Assembly: GCF_020907985.1 (NCBI RefSeq)
Contig: NZ_JAJJPA010000017.1
Location: forward strand, 62,001 to 126,000
Direction: 5' to 3'
DNA from: Kitasatospora humi
Lineage (GTDB): Bacteria > Actinomycetota > Actinomycetes > Streptomycetales > Streptomycetaceae
DNA: 64,000 nt
Part shown: positions 25,230 to 34,251 of the stretch, one piece after another
How positions within the stretch are numbered: the first letter of the stretch is position 1
Layout: the number at the start of each line of letters is the position of its first letter
Notes under the pieces: generated by a model
The model's database searches: none
What the model was told of the DNA's origin: nothing
The model's input: the letters and a program-made list of their open reading frames with translations, nothing else
Position numbers and translations under genes: made by a program

Positions 25230-25775
25230 TCAGTAGGGGAGCAGGGCGCTGGTGTCGAGGGTGAAGTCGAACGGGGCCGGGATGTGGACGGTCTCCCCGA
25301 AGTTCGCGTCTTCCCGGGCCCGGTAGCGTCCGTTCTCGGGTTCGCCGAACAGGGTGACGGTCTTCTGGTTCGGGTCGACGATCAGGTACAGCGGGATGCC
25401 CATCAGCGGGTAGTCGCGGACCTTGCCGTGCCAGTCGTTCTCGGGATTGGAGGGGGAGACGATCTCGACGGCGATCAGAGCGAGCTCGGCGGGAATCCGA
25501 CTGCTGGTCGTCGCCATGGCGGCCTCGGGCAGATAGGTGAGGTCCGGGTTGCGGAGTATGCCGACTGCCGGGGAGTCCAGATCTGAGTTTCCGGATAGCA
25601 GGTAGTCCTCTGGCGCGTGAGCCTCGAACTGACGCTGGATCAGGGCAAGATTGCGCTGGTGAATTCCCGATGGGGAGGCTTGCATGACGATCACATCACC
25701 GGAGAACTCGACTTTGATGTTCTTCGGTGCGATCCGGCGGGCTTCCTCGATCAGTTCAAGGTGGTGAGCGAGCAT
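25230..25775 (-). CDS. Uma2-family (DUF820) putative nuclease
   Basis: A 181-residue protein of the Uma2 restriction-endonuclease-like fold. The PD-(D/E)XK pattern is visible as D78 in RNPDLTYLP, E104 in IAVEIVSPSN and a lysine at about 118 (GKVRDYPLMGIPLYLIVDP). The family is greatly expanded in actinomycetes and cyanobacteria, but its biological target is unknown. GGAGGA lies close before ATG 25775. No methyltransferase or defence partner is adjacent; upstream is hrpB on the same strand, 52 nt away, so read-through is possible. Confidence 0.85.
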   Translation of the reverse strand: MLAHHLELIEEARRIAPKNIKVEFSGDVIVMQASPSGIHQRNLALIQRQFEAHAPEDYLLSGNSDLDSPAVGILRNPDLTYLPEAAMATTSSRIPAELALIAVEIVSPSNPENDWHGKVRDYPLMGIPLYLIVDPNQKTVTLFGEPENGRYRAREDANFGETVHIPAPFDFTLDTSALLPY

Positions 25776-25827
25776 CTCTCCTCCAGAGGCGTCCGGCTTC
25801 AGCGTAACGGCGGCAGCGAGGGTCCTC

Positions 25828-28389
25828 TCACCTGCGCGGGTTGGCCCGGCGGGTCGGCTCGGCGGTCGTCGGGTCCTCCGGCCAGGGGTGGCGGGGGTAG
25901 CGGCCGCGCAGGTCGGCGCGGACGGCGCGGTAGCCGTGCTGCCAGAAGGAGGCGAGGTCGCCGGTGACGGCGGCGGGGCGGCCGGCGGGGGAGAGCAGGT
26001 GGACGGTGAGCGGGGCCCGGCCGCCGGCCAGGGCCGGGGCGGCCTGCCAGCCGAAGAGCTCCTGGAGTTTGACCGCGAGAACCGGCTGGTCGCCGGAGTA
26101 GTCGACCCGCACCCGTGAGCCGCTGGGCACGGTGATCCGTTCCGGGGCCAGCTCGTCCAGCCGGCCGGCCTCGCCGGTGGCCCAGGGCAGCAGGCGGTTC
26201 AGGGCGGCGGCGGTGTCGATCCGCTCCAGGTCGGCGCGGCCGCGGGCCCGGGAGAGCTCGGGCTCCAGCCACTGGTCCGCCGCGGCCAGTAGCGCGGCAT
26301 CGTCCACCGCGGGCCACGGGTCGCCGAGTTCGCGACGCAGGAAGGCCAGCCGCAGGCGCAGCGAGCGGCCGGTCTCCGTCCAGCGCAGCAGCTCGCCGAC
26401 GCCCTCCCGGGCCAGGCCCTCCAGCAGCGCGGCCCGCACCAGCGACGGATCGGGCTTCGCCAGCTCGGTCGCATCCAGCTCCAGCGCACCGAGCGCCGTC
26501 ACCCGGCGGGCCGTCAGATCGCCGCGCCGACTGCCCGGCGGAGCAGCCCAGTGCACCTCCTCGCGGCTGGTCAGCAGGTGGGCCGCGGCGGTGCGGGCGG
26601 TCGCCTCGTCGATCACCGCCGCGCGCTGGATCCGGGCGCACGGCGCACCCGCCGGTCGGTCGGCCACCGCCACCGCCAGCCACGGCGCGCCGCCCAGCGC
26701 CGACCCCGGCGCGGTCTCGCCCGCCGTGCCGGAGGCCATCAAGTAGCCGGTCCGCTCGCCGGGTTCGGGGCGCGGTGAGCGCGCCCGGGCCACCCGCTCC
26801 GGATGGGCGAGTGCCACCACCAGGCCGGCGGCCGAGGCGTCGTCAGCACCCGTCGCGCCGTCCGGGACGCCGTCCAGCTGGGCGCGCAACCGGCGGGTCT
26901 CGTCGCGCCAGCGGGCCCGGTAGCCCGCCGGCTCACCGCCGTCGCCGGCCCGCACCGAGCGCCAGATGCCCGCCAGGTCGTCGCCGAGTGCGCGGGGAGG
27001 CTCCTCGGAGAGCAGCGCCACCAGCTCCGCCGCGCGCCGCGCGCCCACCAGGGGTGCGCCGTCGTGCAACGCCCGCGCCAGGCGCGGGTGCAGGCCGGTG
27101 CGAGCCAGCAGGCGCCCGCGCTCGGTGGCGCGCCCGGTCGCGTCCACCGCGCCGAGCGCCGTCAGTGTCCGCCGGGCCGCCGTCAGGGCACCCGTCGGCG
27201 GCGGGTCGAGCAGCGCGAGGTCGCCCGCGTCCGGGGAGCCCCAGCAAGCGGCCTGGAGGGCGAACGAGGTCAGGTCGGCGAGCGCGATCTCCGGGGTCGG
27301 GAACCGGGCGGCGAGCGCGTCGGCGGCCTCCGGCCAGCAGCGGTACACCACCCCGGGGCCCTCGCGCCCCGCGCGGCCCGCCCGCTGCCGCCCGGCCGCC
27401 AGCGAGGCCCGTACCGTCACCAGTGCGCTCAGCCCGCGCGCGTGGTCGGTGCGCGGCTCCCGGGCCAGCCCGGCGTCGACCACGATCCGCACGCCGGGCA
27501 CGGTCAGTGAGGACTCCGCCACCGAGGTGGCGAGGATCACCCGGCGCCGCTCACCGGCGGTCAGCGCCGCGTCCTGCACGGCCGCCGGCGCCTGCCCGTG
27601 CAGCTGCAGCACCTCGGCCGGCACCGTGCCGTCCAGCAGCCCGGCCACCCGGGCGATCTCGCCGACTCCCGGCAGGAAGCAGAGCAGATCCCCGAGGTGC
27701 TCGTCGAGCGCCCGCCGCACCGTCGCCGCGACGTGCTCCAGCAGTGCGGGGTCGGTGCGGGTGCCCTGCGGCGGCCGCACCGGGCGCGGCGGCGGCGCCC
27801 ACACCACCTCGACCGGGTGGGTCACCGCCTCGGCGGTCACCACCGGTGCGCCGCCCAGCAGTTCGGCCCAGGCCGCGGTGTCCGAGGTGGCCGAGGCGAC
27901 CAGCAGCCGCAGCTCGGGGCGCAGGGCCGCCCGGACGTCGAGCAGGAAGGCGAGCGCGGTGTCCGCGTCCAGGTGCCGTTCGTGGCACTCGTCCAGCAGC
28001 ACCGCGTCGACCCCGGGCAGCTCCGGGTCCCGCTGCAGCCGCTGCAGCAGCACCCCGGTCGTCACCACCTCGACCACTGTGCGCGCCCCCACCACCCGGT
28101 CGCCGCGCACCGTGTAGCCGACCCGGTCACCCGCCTTCTCGCCGAGCAGCCAGGCCATCCGGCGGGCCGCCGCCCGCACCGCCAGCCGGCGCGGCTCGGC
28201 CACCAGCAGCCGGGCGGGCGGTGCGCCGTCGTCCAGCAGCCCCGCCAGCGCCAGCGGCACCAGCGTGGTCTTGCCGGTCCCGGGCGGGGCGGCGAGCACG
28301 GCCGCACCCCGCTCGTCGAGGGCGGCGGCCAGCGCCGGCAGCGCGGTGCGGACGGGGAGGTCGAGGTTCTTCCGGGCGACGGGAGTCAC
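25828..28389 (-). CDS. hrpB: ATP-dependent DEAH-box helicase HrpB
   Basis: An 853-residue DEAH/DExH helicase. Motif I APPGTGKTTLVPL, motif II LLDECHERHLDAD, motif III ASATSD, motif V VATSVAESSLTVPGV and motif VI QRAGRAGREGPG are present. The C-terminus carries the HrpB-specific domain (RVRVDYSGDQPVLAVKLQEL, ending GRYPRHPWPEDP). The role is unclear; E. coli HrpB is non-essential and the substrate is unknown. GTG 28389 begins VTPVARKNLDLPV, the family N-terminus, with only a weak ribosome-binding site. The long in-frame extension upstream overlaps the methyltransferase gene and is not coding. Confidence 0.92.
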   Translation of the reverse strand: MTPVARKNLDLPVRTALPALAAALDERGAAVLAAPPGTGKTTLVPLALAGLLDDGAPPARLLVAEPRRLAVRAAARRMAWLLGEKAGDRVGYTVRGDRVVGARTVVEVVTTGVLLQRLQRDPELPGVDAVLLDECHERHLDADTALAFLLDVRAALRPELRLLVASATSDTAAWAELLGGAPVVTAEAVTHPVEVVWAPPPRPVRPPQGTRTDPALLEHVAATVRRALDEHLGDLLCFLPGVGEIARVAGLLDGTVPAEVLQLHGQAPAAVQDAALTAGERRRVILATSVAESSLTVPGVRIVVDAGLAREPRTDHARGLSALVTVRASLAAGRQRAGRAGREGPGVVYRCWPEAADALAARFPTPEIALADLTSFALQAACWGSPDAGDLALLDPPPTGALTAARRTLTALGAVDATGRATERGRLLARTGLHPRLARALHDGAPLVGARRAAELVALLSEEPPRALGDDLAGIWRSVRAGDGGEPAGYRARWRDETRRLRAQLDGVPDGATGADDASAAGLVVALAHPERVARARSPRPEPGERTGYLMASGTAGETAPGSALGGAPWLAVAVADRPAGAPCARIQRAAVIDEATARTAAAHLLTSREEVHWAAPPGSRRGDLTARRVTALGALELDATELAKPDPSLVRAALLEGLAREGVGELLRWTETGRSLRLRLAFLRRELGDPWPAVDDAALLAAADQWLEPELSRARGRADLERIDTAAALNRLLPWATGEAGRLDELAPERITVPSGSRVRVDYSGDQPVLAVKLQELFGWQAAPALAGGRAPLTVHLLSPAGRPAAVTGDLASFWQHGYRAVRADLRGRYPRHPWPEDPTTAEPTRRANPRR

Positions 28390-28400
28390 TCGACCAGTAT

Positions 28401-29240
28401 TCAGCCCCGCTGCGCCACGAAGATCGCGGTGCCCGGGATGTGCCGCCCCCGCAGCGGGCTCCAGCCGCCCCAGGTGCCGGTCAGCTGGTCGGGCCACTCC
28501 GGCTCCACCAGGTCGAGCAGCGCGAAGCCGGCGCCGACCAGCTCGCGCACCCGGTCGCCCAGGGTGCGGTGGTGCTCGACGTAGCTGGCCCGGCCGGTCG
28601 CGTCCTGTTCGACGTAGGGCGTGCGGTCGAAGTAGGAGGCGCTCGCGGTCAGCCCTTCGATGCCGGGTTCGTCGGGGAAGGCCCAGCGGATCGGATGGGT
28701 CACCGAGAACACCCACCGCCCGCCCGGCCGCAGCACCCGGTGCACCTCGCGCATCAGCTCCGCGGTGTCGGCGCTGAACGGCACCGCGCCGTAGGCGGAG
28801 CAGGCCAGGTCGAAGGAGGCGTCGGCGAACGGCAGCACCGCCGCGTCCGCCTGCACCACCGGTATCCGGGCGGTGCCGCGCTGCTCGTCGATCCGCCGGG
28901 AGTGCTGCAGCTGGCGGTGCGAGATGTCCAGCGCCACCGGCCTGGCGCCCTGGGCGGCCAGCCAGCGGGAGCACTGCGCGGCGCCCGCGCCGAGCTCCAG
29001 CACCGCCAGTCCGCGCAGCGCGGCGGTCGGGCCGAGCAGCTGGGCGTCGGCCTCGTCCAGCCCCTCCGGGCACCAGGTGAACCGGTCGTCGCCGAGGAAG
29101 GCGCCGTGCTCGTCCTGGTACTCGTCGGCGTTGCGGTCCCACCACTGGCGGCTGGCCCGGCTGCTCTCGCCGGCCGCGGCGGGGCGGCGCACGGCGAGGT
29201 CGTCGTCGAGCTCGTCGCCGGGGGTGGTGTCAAGGGTCAT
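28401..29240 (-). CDS. class I SAM-dependent methyltransferase
   Basis: A 279-residue Rossmann methyltransferase. The SAM site is LAVLELGAGAAQCSRWLA (motif I), VALDISHRQLQHSRR, VVQADAAVLPFADASFD and LMREVHRVLRPGGRWVFSV. Before it lies the conserved SRQWWDRNADEYQDEH. The substrate is not predictable. It ends 12 nt before hrpB begins, so the two are probably one transcript, and it diverges from rpsA. ATG 29240 is at the family N-terminus. Confidence 0.87.
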   Translation of the reverse strand: MTLDTTPGDELDDDLAVRRPAAAGESSRASRQWWDRNADEYQDEHGAFLGDDRFTWCPEGLDEADAQLLGPTAALRGLAVLELGAGAAQCSRWLAAQGARPVALDISHRQLQHSRRIDEQRGTARIPVVQADAAVLPFADASFDLACSAYGAVPFSADTAELMREVHRVLRPGGRWVFSVTHPIRWAFPDEPGIEGLTASASYFDRTPYVEQDATGRASYVEHHRTLGDRVRELVGAGFALLDLVEPEWPDQLTGTWGGWSPLRGRHIPGTAIFVAQRG

Positions 29241-29439
29241 GGTCGGCCTCGCGTAGGCTAGGTGTGCGGAAAGCGCCGCTTCACGGCACTGCCCCTCGGG
29301 GCCGGGCCGGCGGTGGCATCCGGGGTGACTGGGCCCCGAGAACTGCCCCGCGCACCACGACCTGCCGGTCGGATGCGGGCGTAGTTGGAGGATATGGCCT
29401 GATCGATACCGGCCTGTGACGGTCTCGCGGGCTTCGACG

Positions 29440-29468
29440 TTGACCGTGCTTGCCTGTCCCCGTATGCT
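29440..29468 (+). promoter_or_regulatory. rpsA promoter, consensus-like
   Basis: TTGACC (29440-29445), a 17-nt spacer and TATGCT (29463-29468) form an excellent housekeeping-sigma promoter. Transcription from about 29475 gives a leader of about 145 nt before rpsA, long enough for autoregulation by S1, but no defined structure is claimed. The rest of the 378-nt gap (29241-29618) holds the divergent start region of the methyltransferase and no gene. Confidence 0.75.
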
Positions 29469-29618
29469 ACAAGTTGCGCTGCGGGCCTGCGCGCCTCGGA
29501 CGGAGCAGGTCGCGCTCGCATCTGTCGAAGACCCCCCGGGCTTTTCGGTGGGAGCGAATACGGGCCCCCGCGTGGCATTACCTACGACTTTCATGTCCGT
29601 ACCGGAGCCCTTTTCCTA

Positions 29619-31109
29619 ATGACGAGCCCCACCGACACCTCTGTCAGCACCACCCCGCAGGTTGCGGTCAACGACATCGGCGACGCGGACGCGTTCCTCG
29701 CGGCGATCGACGAGACCATCAAGTACTTCAACGATGGCGACATCGTCGAGGGCATCATCGTGAAGGTCGACCGTGACGAGGTGCTCCTCGACATCGGTTA
29801 CAAGACCGAGGGCGTCATTCCGTCCCGCGAGCTGTCGATCAAGCACGACGTCGACCCGCACGAGGTCGTCTCCGTCGGTGACGAGATCGAGGCCCTGGTC
29901 CTCCAGAAGGAGGACAAGGAGGGTCGTCTGATCCTGTCCAAGAAGCGCGCCCAGTACGAGCGCGCCTGGGGCACGATCGAGAAGATCAAGGAAGAGGACG
30001 GCATCGTCACCGGTACCGTCATCGAGGTCGTCAAGGGTGGTCTCATCCTCGACATCGGCCTGCGCGGCTTCCTCCCCGCCTCCCTGGTCGAGATGCGCCG
30101 CGTGCGCGACCTGCAGCCCTACGTGGGCAAGGAGCTCGAGGCCAAGATCATCGAGCTGGACAAGAACCGCAACAACGTGGTCCTGTCCCGCCGTGCCTGG
30201 CTGGAGCAGACCCAGAGCGAGGTCCGCCAGACCTTCCTCACCACCCTGCAGAAGGGCCAGGTGCGCTCCGGTGTCGTCTCCTCGATCGTCAACTTCGGTG
30301 CCTTCGTGGACCTGGGTGGCGTCGACGGCCTGGTGCACGTCTCCGAGCTGTCCTGGAAGCACATCGACCACCCGTCCGAGGTCGTCGAGGTCGGCCAGGA
30401 GGTCACCGTCGAGGTCCTCGACGTTGACATGGACCGCGAGCGCGTCTCCCTGTCGCTGAAGGCGACCCAGGAGGACCCGTGGCAGCAGTTCGCCCGTACC
30501 CACCAGATCGGCCAGGTCGTTCCGGGTAAGGTCACCAAGCTGGTTCCGTTCGGTGCGTTCGTCCGCGTGGACGAGGGCATCGAGGGCCTGGTCCACATCT
30601 CCGAGCTGGCCGAGCGCCACGTGGAGATCCCGGAGCAGGTCGTCCAGGTCGGCGACGAGATCTTCGTCAAGGTCATCGACATCGACCTCGAGCGTCGTCG
30701 CATCAGCCTCTCGCTGAAGCAGGCCAACGAGTCGCTCGGTGCCGACCCGGCGTCGGTCGAGTTCGACCCGACCCTGTACGGCATGGCCGCGTCCTACGAC
30801 GACCAGGGCAACTACATCTACCCCGAGGGCTTCGACCCCGAGGCGAACGACTGGCTGCCCGGCTTCGAGAAGCAGCGTGAGGAGTGGGAGCGCCAGTACG
30901 CCGAGGCGCAGGCCCGCTTCGAGCAGCACCAGGCCCAGGTCATCAAGAGCCGCGAGGCCGACGCCGAGGCCGCTGCCGAGGGTGGCGACGCGGTTGCCGC
31001 CGCTGCCGGTGGCAACTACTCCTCCTCCAGCGACGAGGGCGCTGGCGCCCTCGCCTCGGACGAGGCGCTGGCTGCCCTGCGCGAGAAGCTGGCCGGCGGC
31101 CAGAGCTGA
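29619..31109 (+). CDS. rpsA: 30S ribosomal protein S1
   Basis: A 496-residue protein with four S1 RNA-binding domains at roughly 40-107, 125-190, 210-279 and 295-365 (GDIVEGIIVKVDRDEVLLDIGYK, GLRGFLPASLVEMRRV, VVSSIVNFGAFVDLGGVDGLVHVSE, KLVPFGAFVRVDEGIEGLVHISE are among them, abbreviated here). The actinobacterial C-terminus is acidic and Ala/Ser-rich instead of holding domains 5 and 6 of E. coli. It helps mRNA binding on the 30S subunit. Codon use is strongly biased, as in highly expressed genes. It is monocistronic, between a strong promoter and a strong terminator. Confidence 0.97.
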   Translation: MTSPTDTSVSTTPQVAVNDIGDADAFLAAIDETIKYFNDGDIVEGIIVKVDRDEVLLDIGYKTEGVIPSRELSIKHDVDPHEVVSVGDEIEALVLQKEDKEGRLILSKKRAQYERAWGTIEKIKEEDGIVTGTVIEVVKGGLILDIGLRGFLPASLVEMRRVRDLQPYVGKELEAKIIELDKNRNNVVLSRRAWLEQTQSEVRQTFLTTLQKGQVRSGVVSSIVNFGAFVDLGGVDGLVHVSELSWKHIDHPSEVVEVGQEVTVEVLDVDMDRERVSLSLKATQEDPWQQFARTHQIGQVVPGKVTKLVPFGAFVRVDEGIEGLVHISELAERHVEIPEQVVQVGDEIFVKVIDIDLERRRISLSLKQANESLGADPASVEFDPTLYGMAASYDDQGNYIYPEGFDPEANDWLPGFEKQREEWERQYAEAQARFEQHQAQVIKSREADAEAAAEGGDAVAAAAGGNYSSSSDEGAGALASDEALAALREKLAGGQS

Positions 31110-31134
31110 ACGCGTAGCTAGCCTGCTCTAGCCC

Positions 31135-31170
31135 AGTGGGCCCCACCCGGGATTCCGGGTGGGGCCCACT
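31135..31170 (+). terminator. rpsA terminator
   Basis: A perfect 16-bp hairpin, arms 31135-31150 and 31155-31170, with a 4-nt GATT loop, begins 26 nt after the rpsA stop. It is followed by a short T-containing stretch. Confidence 0.92.
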
Positions 31171-31203
31171 TCGCGTTTCCCGGTGATCGCCCCGGCATTT
31201 CGA

Positions 31204-31315
31204 TGATCATTCTTGTGATCATTCTGAGCCCTCTTTTCCGGTCCCATTGGCCTCTTTCCCGCACCTTTCATGATCGTGTTCGTGTGCGGATCGTCTCTGT
31301 TCAACTGCGGATCGT
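31204..31315. promoter_or_regulatory. AT-richer operator-like repeat cluster upstream of the MMPL gene
   Basis: GATCATTCT is repeated at 31205-31213 and 31217-31225, each in a TGATCA palindrome spaced 12 nt. TGCGGATCGT is repeated at 31285-31294 and 31306-31315, exactly 21 nt (two helical turns) apart. The block 31171-31380 is unusually low in GC. It sits 90-200 nt before the MMPL start; the downstream MarR protein is a candidate ligand. Confidence 0.45.
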
Positions 31316-31406
31316 GCTGTGATCAGGGGCTCATTGCATTTTTATGGGCCTTTTAATGCCGACCCCCTAGCTTGAGAGGAGTTGCCAACGGGTTTCCCGC
31401 CCCGAA

Positions 31407-33707
31407 ATGCTGAGGCAGATCCGCTTGATGCGCCGCAATGCCACCACCGAGCACGACCCCGCCACCGCGGCCCCCGGCCGCCTCGCCGCCCTCGGCCGTT
31501 TCTGCCACCGGCACCGGCGGTGGGTGCTGGCGTTCTGGGTGGCGGTGCTCGCACTCGGCGTGCTGATCGGTGGCCGGGTCTTCGAAGGCTCCGTCACCCA
31601 GACGGCCGCAGGCGGGGCCGAGTCCGCCCGTGGGAGCGCGATCGTCGCCGCCGCGGATCCGTCGGCGGGTTCCATCACCGCCGTGGTGAGCGGCCGGCCG
31701 GTGGACGACCAGGCGGTGCGCACGGCCGTCACCGGCGCCGCCCGGGACATCACCGGGCTGCCCGGCGTGCTCTCGGTCGCCGACGCCTACCAGGACGGCC
31801 GGCAGAGCGCGCTGACCGCCGCGGACGGCAACGGCAGCCTGGTGGACGTGCGGATGACCGACAGCGCCACCAGCGCGCAGCAGCAGGCGGTCAGCCAGCG
31901 GCTGGCGCGGATCCAGGCCCCCGGCACCCAGGTCAAGGTCGGCGGTGACCTGGTGGTGCAGCAGGAGGTCAAGACCCAGACCCAGTCCGACACCACCTTC
32001 GGCGAGCTCGTCACCCTGCCGCTGACCCTGGTGGTGATGGTGCTGGTCTTCGGTGGTCTGGCGGCCGCCGGCCTGCCGGTGATCGGGGCCGTCGCCTCGG
32101 TCGGCGGCGCGCTGCTGGCGATGTTCGGCTTCAGCCACCTGATGGACCTGGACACCTCGGTGCTGCCGATCGCCACCGTGCTGGGCCTCGGCCTGTCCAT
32201 CGACTACGCACTGCTGATGGTCAACCGGTTCCGCGAGGAACGCGGCCAGGGTTGCTCGATGGCCGCCGCGATCGACCGCACCGCCGCCACCGCCGGCCGC
32301 ACCGTGGCGTTCTCCGGCCTGACCGTCGCGGTCGCCCTGAGCGGGCTGTTCGTCTTCACCAGCCCGGTCTTCTCGGCCGTGGCCGCCGCCGGAGTCAGCG
32401 TCGTCGTGATCGCCGTGCTGGCCGCGATCACCCTGGTGCCGGCGCTGCTCGGCTTCGCCGGGCACCGGATCAAGCCGCCCAAGCACAAGGAGCCGGACGA
32501 GGGATTCTTCGCGCGCACCGTGCGCAGGGTGCAGCGCCGGGCGGTGCCGGTGGCGCTGGTGTGCGTCACGGTGCTGATGGCCGCCGGTGCGCCGTTCCTG
32601 GGGGCCCACATGCGCAGCACCGGTGTCGACGCGCTGCCCAGCGGCTCGGTGGGGCGCCAGGTGGCCGAGACCGTCAAGGCGGAGTACCCGCAGGCGGCGC
32701 CCGCGCCGGTGACCGTGGTGGTCCGGGGCAGCGAGCAGGCCGCGGCGCAGTACGCGGACCAGGTGGTGGCCAAGCTGCCGGGCGTGGCCGGGGTGCGCGC
32801 GGTGCAGCCGGTCGGCCCGCAGCTCAGCACCGTCGAGGTGCTGGTGCACGCAGACCCGCAGGGTTCGCAGGCCAAGCAGGTGGTCAACGAGCTGCGGGAG
32901 CACCGGGGCGGCCTGGAGACCTATGTCACCGGGGATGCCGCCGGCGTCGTCGACTTCCAGCACGAGCTGACCAGCCGCGGGCCGTGGGCGTTCGGGCTGG
33001 TCGCGGTCGGCACCCTGGTGCTGCTCTTCCTGATGACCGGCTCGGTGGTGATGCCGATCAAGGCCCTGCTGATGAACGTGCTCTCACTGGGCTGCTCGCT
33101 GGGCGCGCTGACCTTGGTGTTCCAGCACGGCTGGTTCGCGGGCCCGCTCGGCTTCACCCGGGCCGGGGGCCTGGAGACCTTCATCCCGGTGCTGGTCTTC
33201 GCCTTCGCCTTCGGGCTGTCGATGGACTACGAGGTCTTCCTGCTCGCGCGGATCAAGGAGCTGAAGGACCAGGGGTACGACTGCCGGCGGGCGGTGCAGC
33301 TGGGTCTGCAACGCAGCGGTCGGATCATCACCTCGGCCGCGCTGCTGATGGTGATCGTCTTCTCCGGGTTCGCGGCCGGGCAGATGCTGATCGTCAAGGA
33401 GATGGGCATCGCCCTCGCGGTGGCCGTGGCGGTGGACGCCACGCTGGTGCGGTGCCTGCTGGTGCCGGCCGCGATGAGCCTCTTCGGCGAGTTCAACTGG
33501 TGGGCGCCGGCTCCGCTGAAGCGGTTGCACCGCCGGTTCGGGATGAGCGAGCACGTGGCGCTGCCGCCCGTGGAGGCGGGCGAGGCGGTCGCGGGGGCGG
33601 CGGTGGCGGGCGAGCCGGCTCCGGGGGAGCCGGGCGTCCCGGTGGCGCAGGGCGCCGTGGTGCCCGCGCCGCGTGCGGCGGTGGCCGGGGCCACCGTCAC
33701 CGGGTAG
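31407..33707 (+). CDS. MMPL-family (RND-type) transporter
   Basis: A 766-residue inner-membrane exporter with 11-12 membrane segments in the MMPL arrangement: one helix (RWVLAFWVAVLALGVLIGG), a large extracytoplasmic loop, then two sets of helices around LGLGLSIDYALLMVNRFREE and FAFGLSMDYEVFLLARIKE, the repeated D-Y motifs of the family. Streptomycete MMPL proteins export lipids or small molecules and some confer drug tolerance. The C-terminal 60 residues are Gly/Pro/Val-rich. The start is uncertain (ATG 31407 or 31428). The convergent MarR gene 16 nt downstream suggests ligand-controlled expression. Confidence 0.9.
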   Translation: MLRQIRLMRRNATTEHDPATAAPGRLAALGRFCHRHRRWVLAFWVAVLALGVLIGGRVFEGSVTQTAAGGAESARGSAIVAAADPSAGSITAVVSGRPVDDQAVRTAVTGAARDITGLPGVLSVADAYQDGRQSALTAADGNGSLVDVRMTDSATSAQQQAVSQRLARIQAPGTQVKVGGDLVVQQEVKTQTQSDTTFGELVTLPLTLVVMVLVFGGLAAAGLPVIGAVASVGGALLAMFGFSHLMDLDTSVLPIATVLGLGLSIDYALLMVNRFREERGQGCSMAAAIDRTAATAGRTVAFSGLTVAVALSGLFVFTSPVFSAVAAAGVSVVVIAVLAAITLVPALLGFAGHRIKPPKHKEPDEGFFARTVRRVQRRAVPVALVCVTVLMAAGAPFLGAHMRSTGVDALPSGSVGRQVAETVKAEYPQAAPAPVTVVVRGSEQAAAQYADQVVAKLPGVAGVRAVQPVGPQLSTVEVLVHADPQGSQAKQVVNELREHRGGLETYVTGDAAGVVDFQHELTSRGPWAFGLVAVGTLVLLFLMTGSVVMPIKALLMNVLSLGCSLGALTLVFQHGWFAGPLGFTRAGGLETFIPVLVFAFAFGLSMDYEVFLLARIKELKDQGYDCRRAVQLGLQRSGRIITSAALLMVIVFSGFAAGQMLIVKEMGIALAVAVAVDATLVRCLLVPAAMSLFGEFNWWAPAPLKRLHRRFGMSEHVALPPVEAGEAVAGAAVAGEPAPGEPGVPVAQGAVVPAPRAAVAGATVTG

Positions 33708-33723
33708 CCGACCGAGCGCCCGG

Positions 33724-34170
33724 TCACGGCCCCGGGTGGCGGGAGATGCGGCGCAGCAGGGCCATCGCCTGACGGAGCACCAGCTGCTCCTCCCGCGACA
33801 TCTCGCTCTCGATCGCGGCAGCCATCCGGTCCTCGCGCCGCCGCCGCTGCTCCTGCAGCACGGCGATGCCCTCCTCGGTGGCGTGCAGCACCAGCTTGCG
33901 GCCGTCGGTGGGGTGCGGCTCCTGGCGGATCAGGCCGGCCTGGCGCAGCTGGGTCACCGTGCGTGCCATCGACTGGTGCCGCACGTGCTGCTGCCCGGCC
34001 AACTCGGCGGTGGTGCGCGGCCCCTCGCGCACCAGCAGGCCGAGCGCGGCGGCCTGCGGCTGCGGCAGCGTGGACTCCTCGTCCCGCAGCCGGCGGGCCA
34101 GCTCACCGATGGTGCTGCGCACGTCGAAGGCGAGCTGCTGCGGGTCGATCTGGTCGGTCTGGCTGCTCAT
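33724..34170 (-). CDS. MarR-family transcriptional regulator
   Basis: A 148-residue winged-helix regulator. The body reads STLPQPQAAALGLLVREG, TTAELAGQQHVRHQSMART, VTQLRQAGLIRQEPHPTDGR and KLVLHATEEGIAVL, a standard MarR DNA-binding core with the DGR wing, flanked by dimerising helices. It converges on the MMPL gene and diverges from coaE with an 81-nt gap. MarR proteins bind palindromes near the genes they control and release on binding small phenolics or drugs, so control of the MMPL pump is likely. ATG 34170 is favoured over GTG 34179. Confidence 0.88.
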   Translation of the reverse strand: MSSQTDQIDPQQLAFDVRSTIGELARRLRDEESTLPQPQAAALGLLVREGPRTTAELAGQQHVRHQSMARTVTQLRQAGLIRQEPHPTDGRKLVLHATEEGIAVLQEQRRRREDRMAAAIESEMSREEQLVLRQAMALLRRISRHPGP

Positions 34171-34251
34171 GGGGGCCACTCTAGGCTGTGCGGCACCGCC
34201 GGGTACCTCCTGGCGGACCCACCGGCTGCCACGGGCGGGTACGCTGCCGTC

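Noticed and set aside
25230..25775. Uma2 gene as part of a restriction or defence island
   Set aside because: It has no methyltransferase, toxin or defence partner and lies between core genes; Uma2 singletons are common.
29469..29618. Riboswitch in the rpsA leader
   Set aside because: The leader has no structure that I can match to a known riboswitch class; S1 autoregulation is possible but no element is visible.
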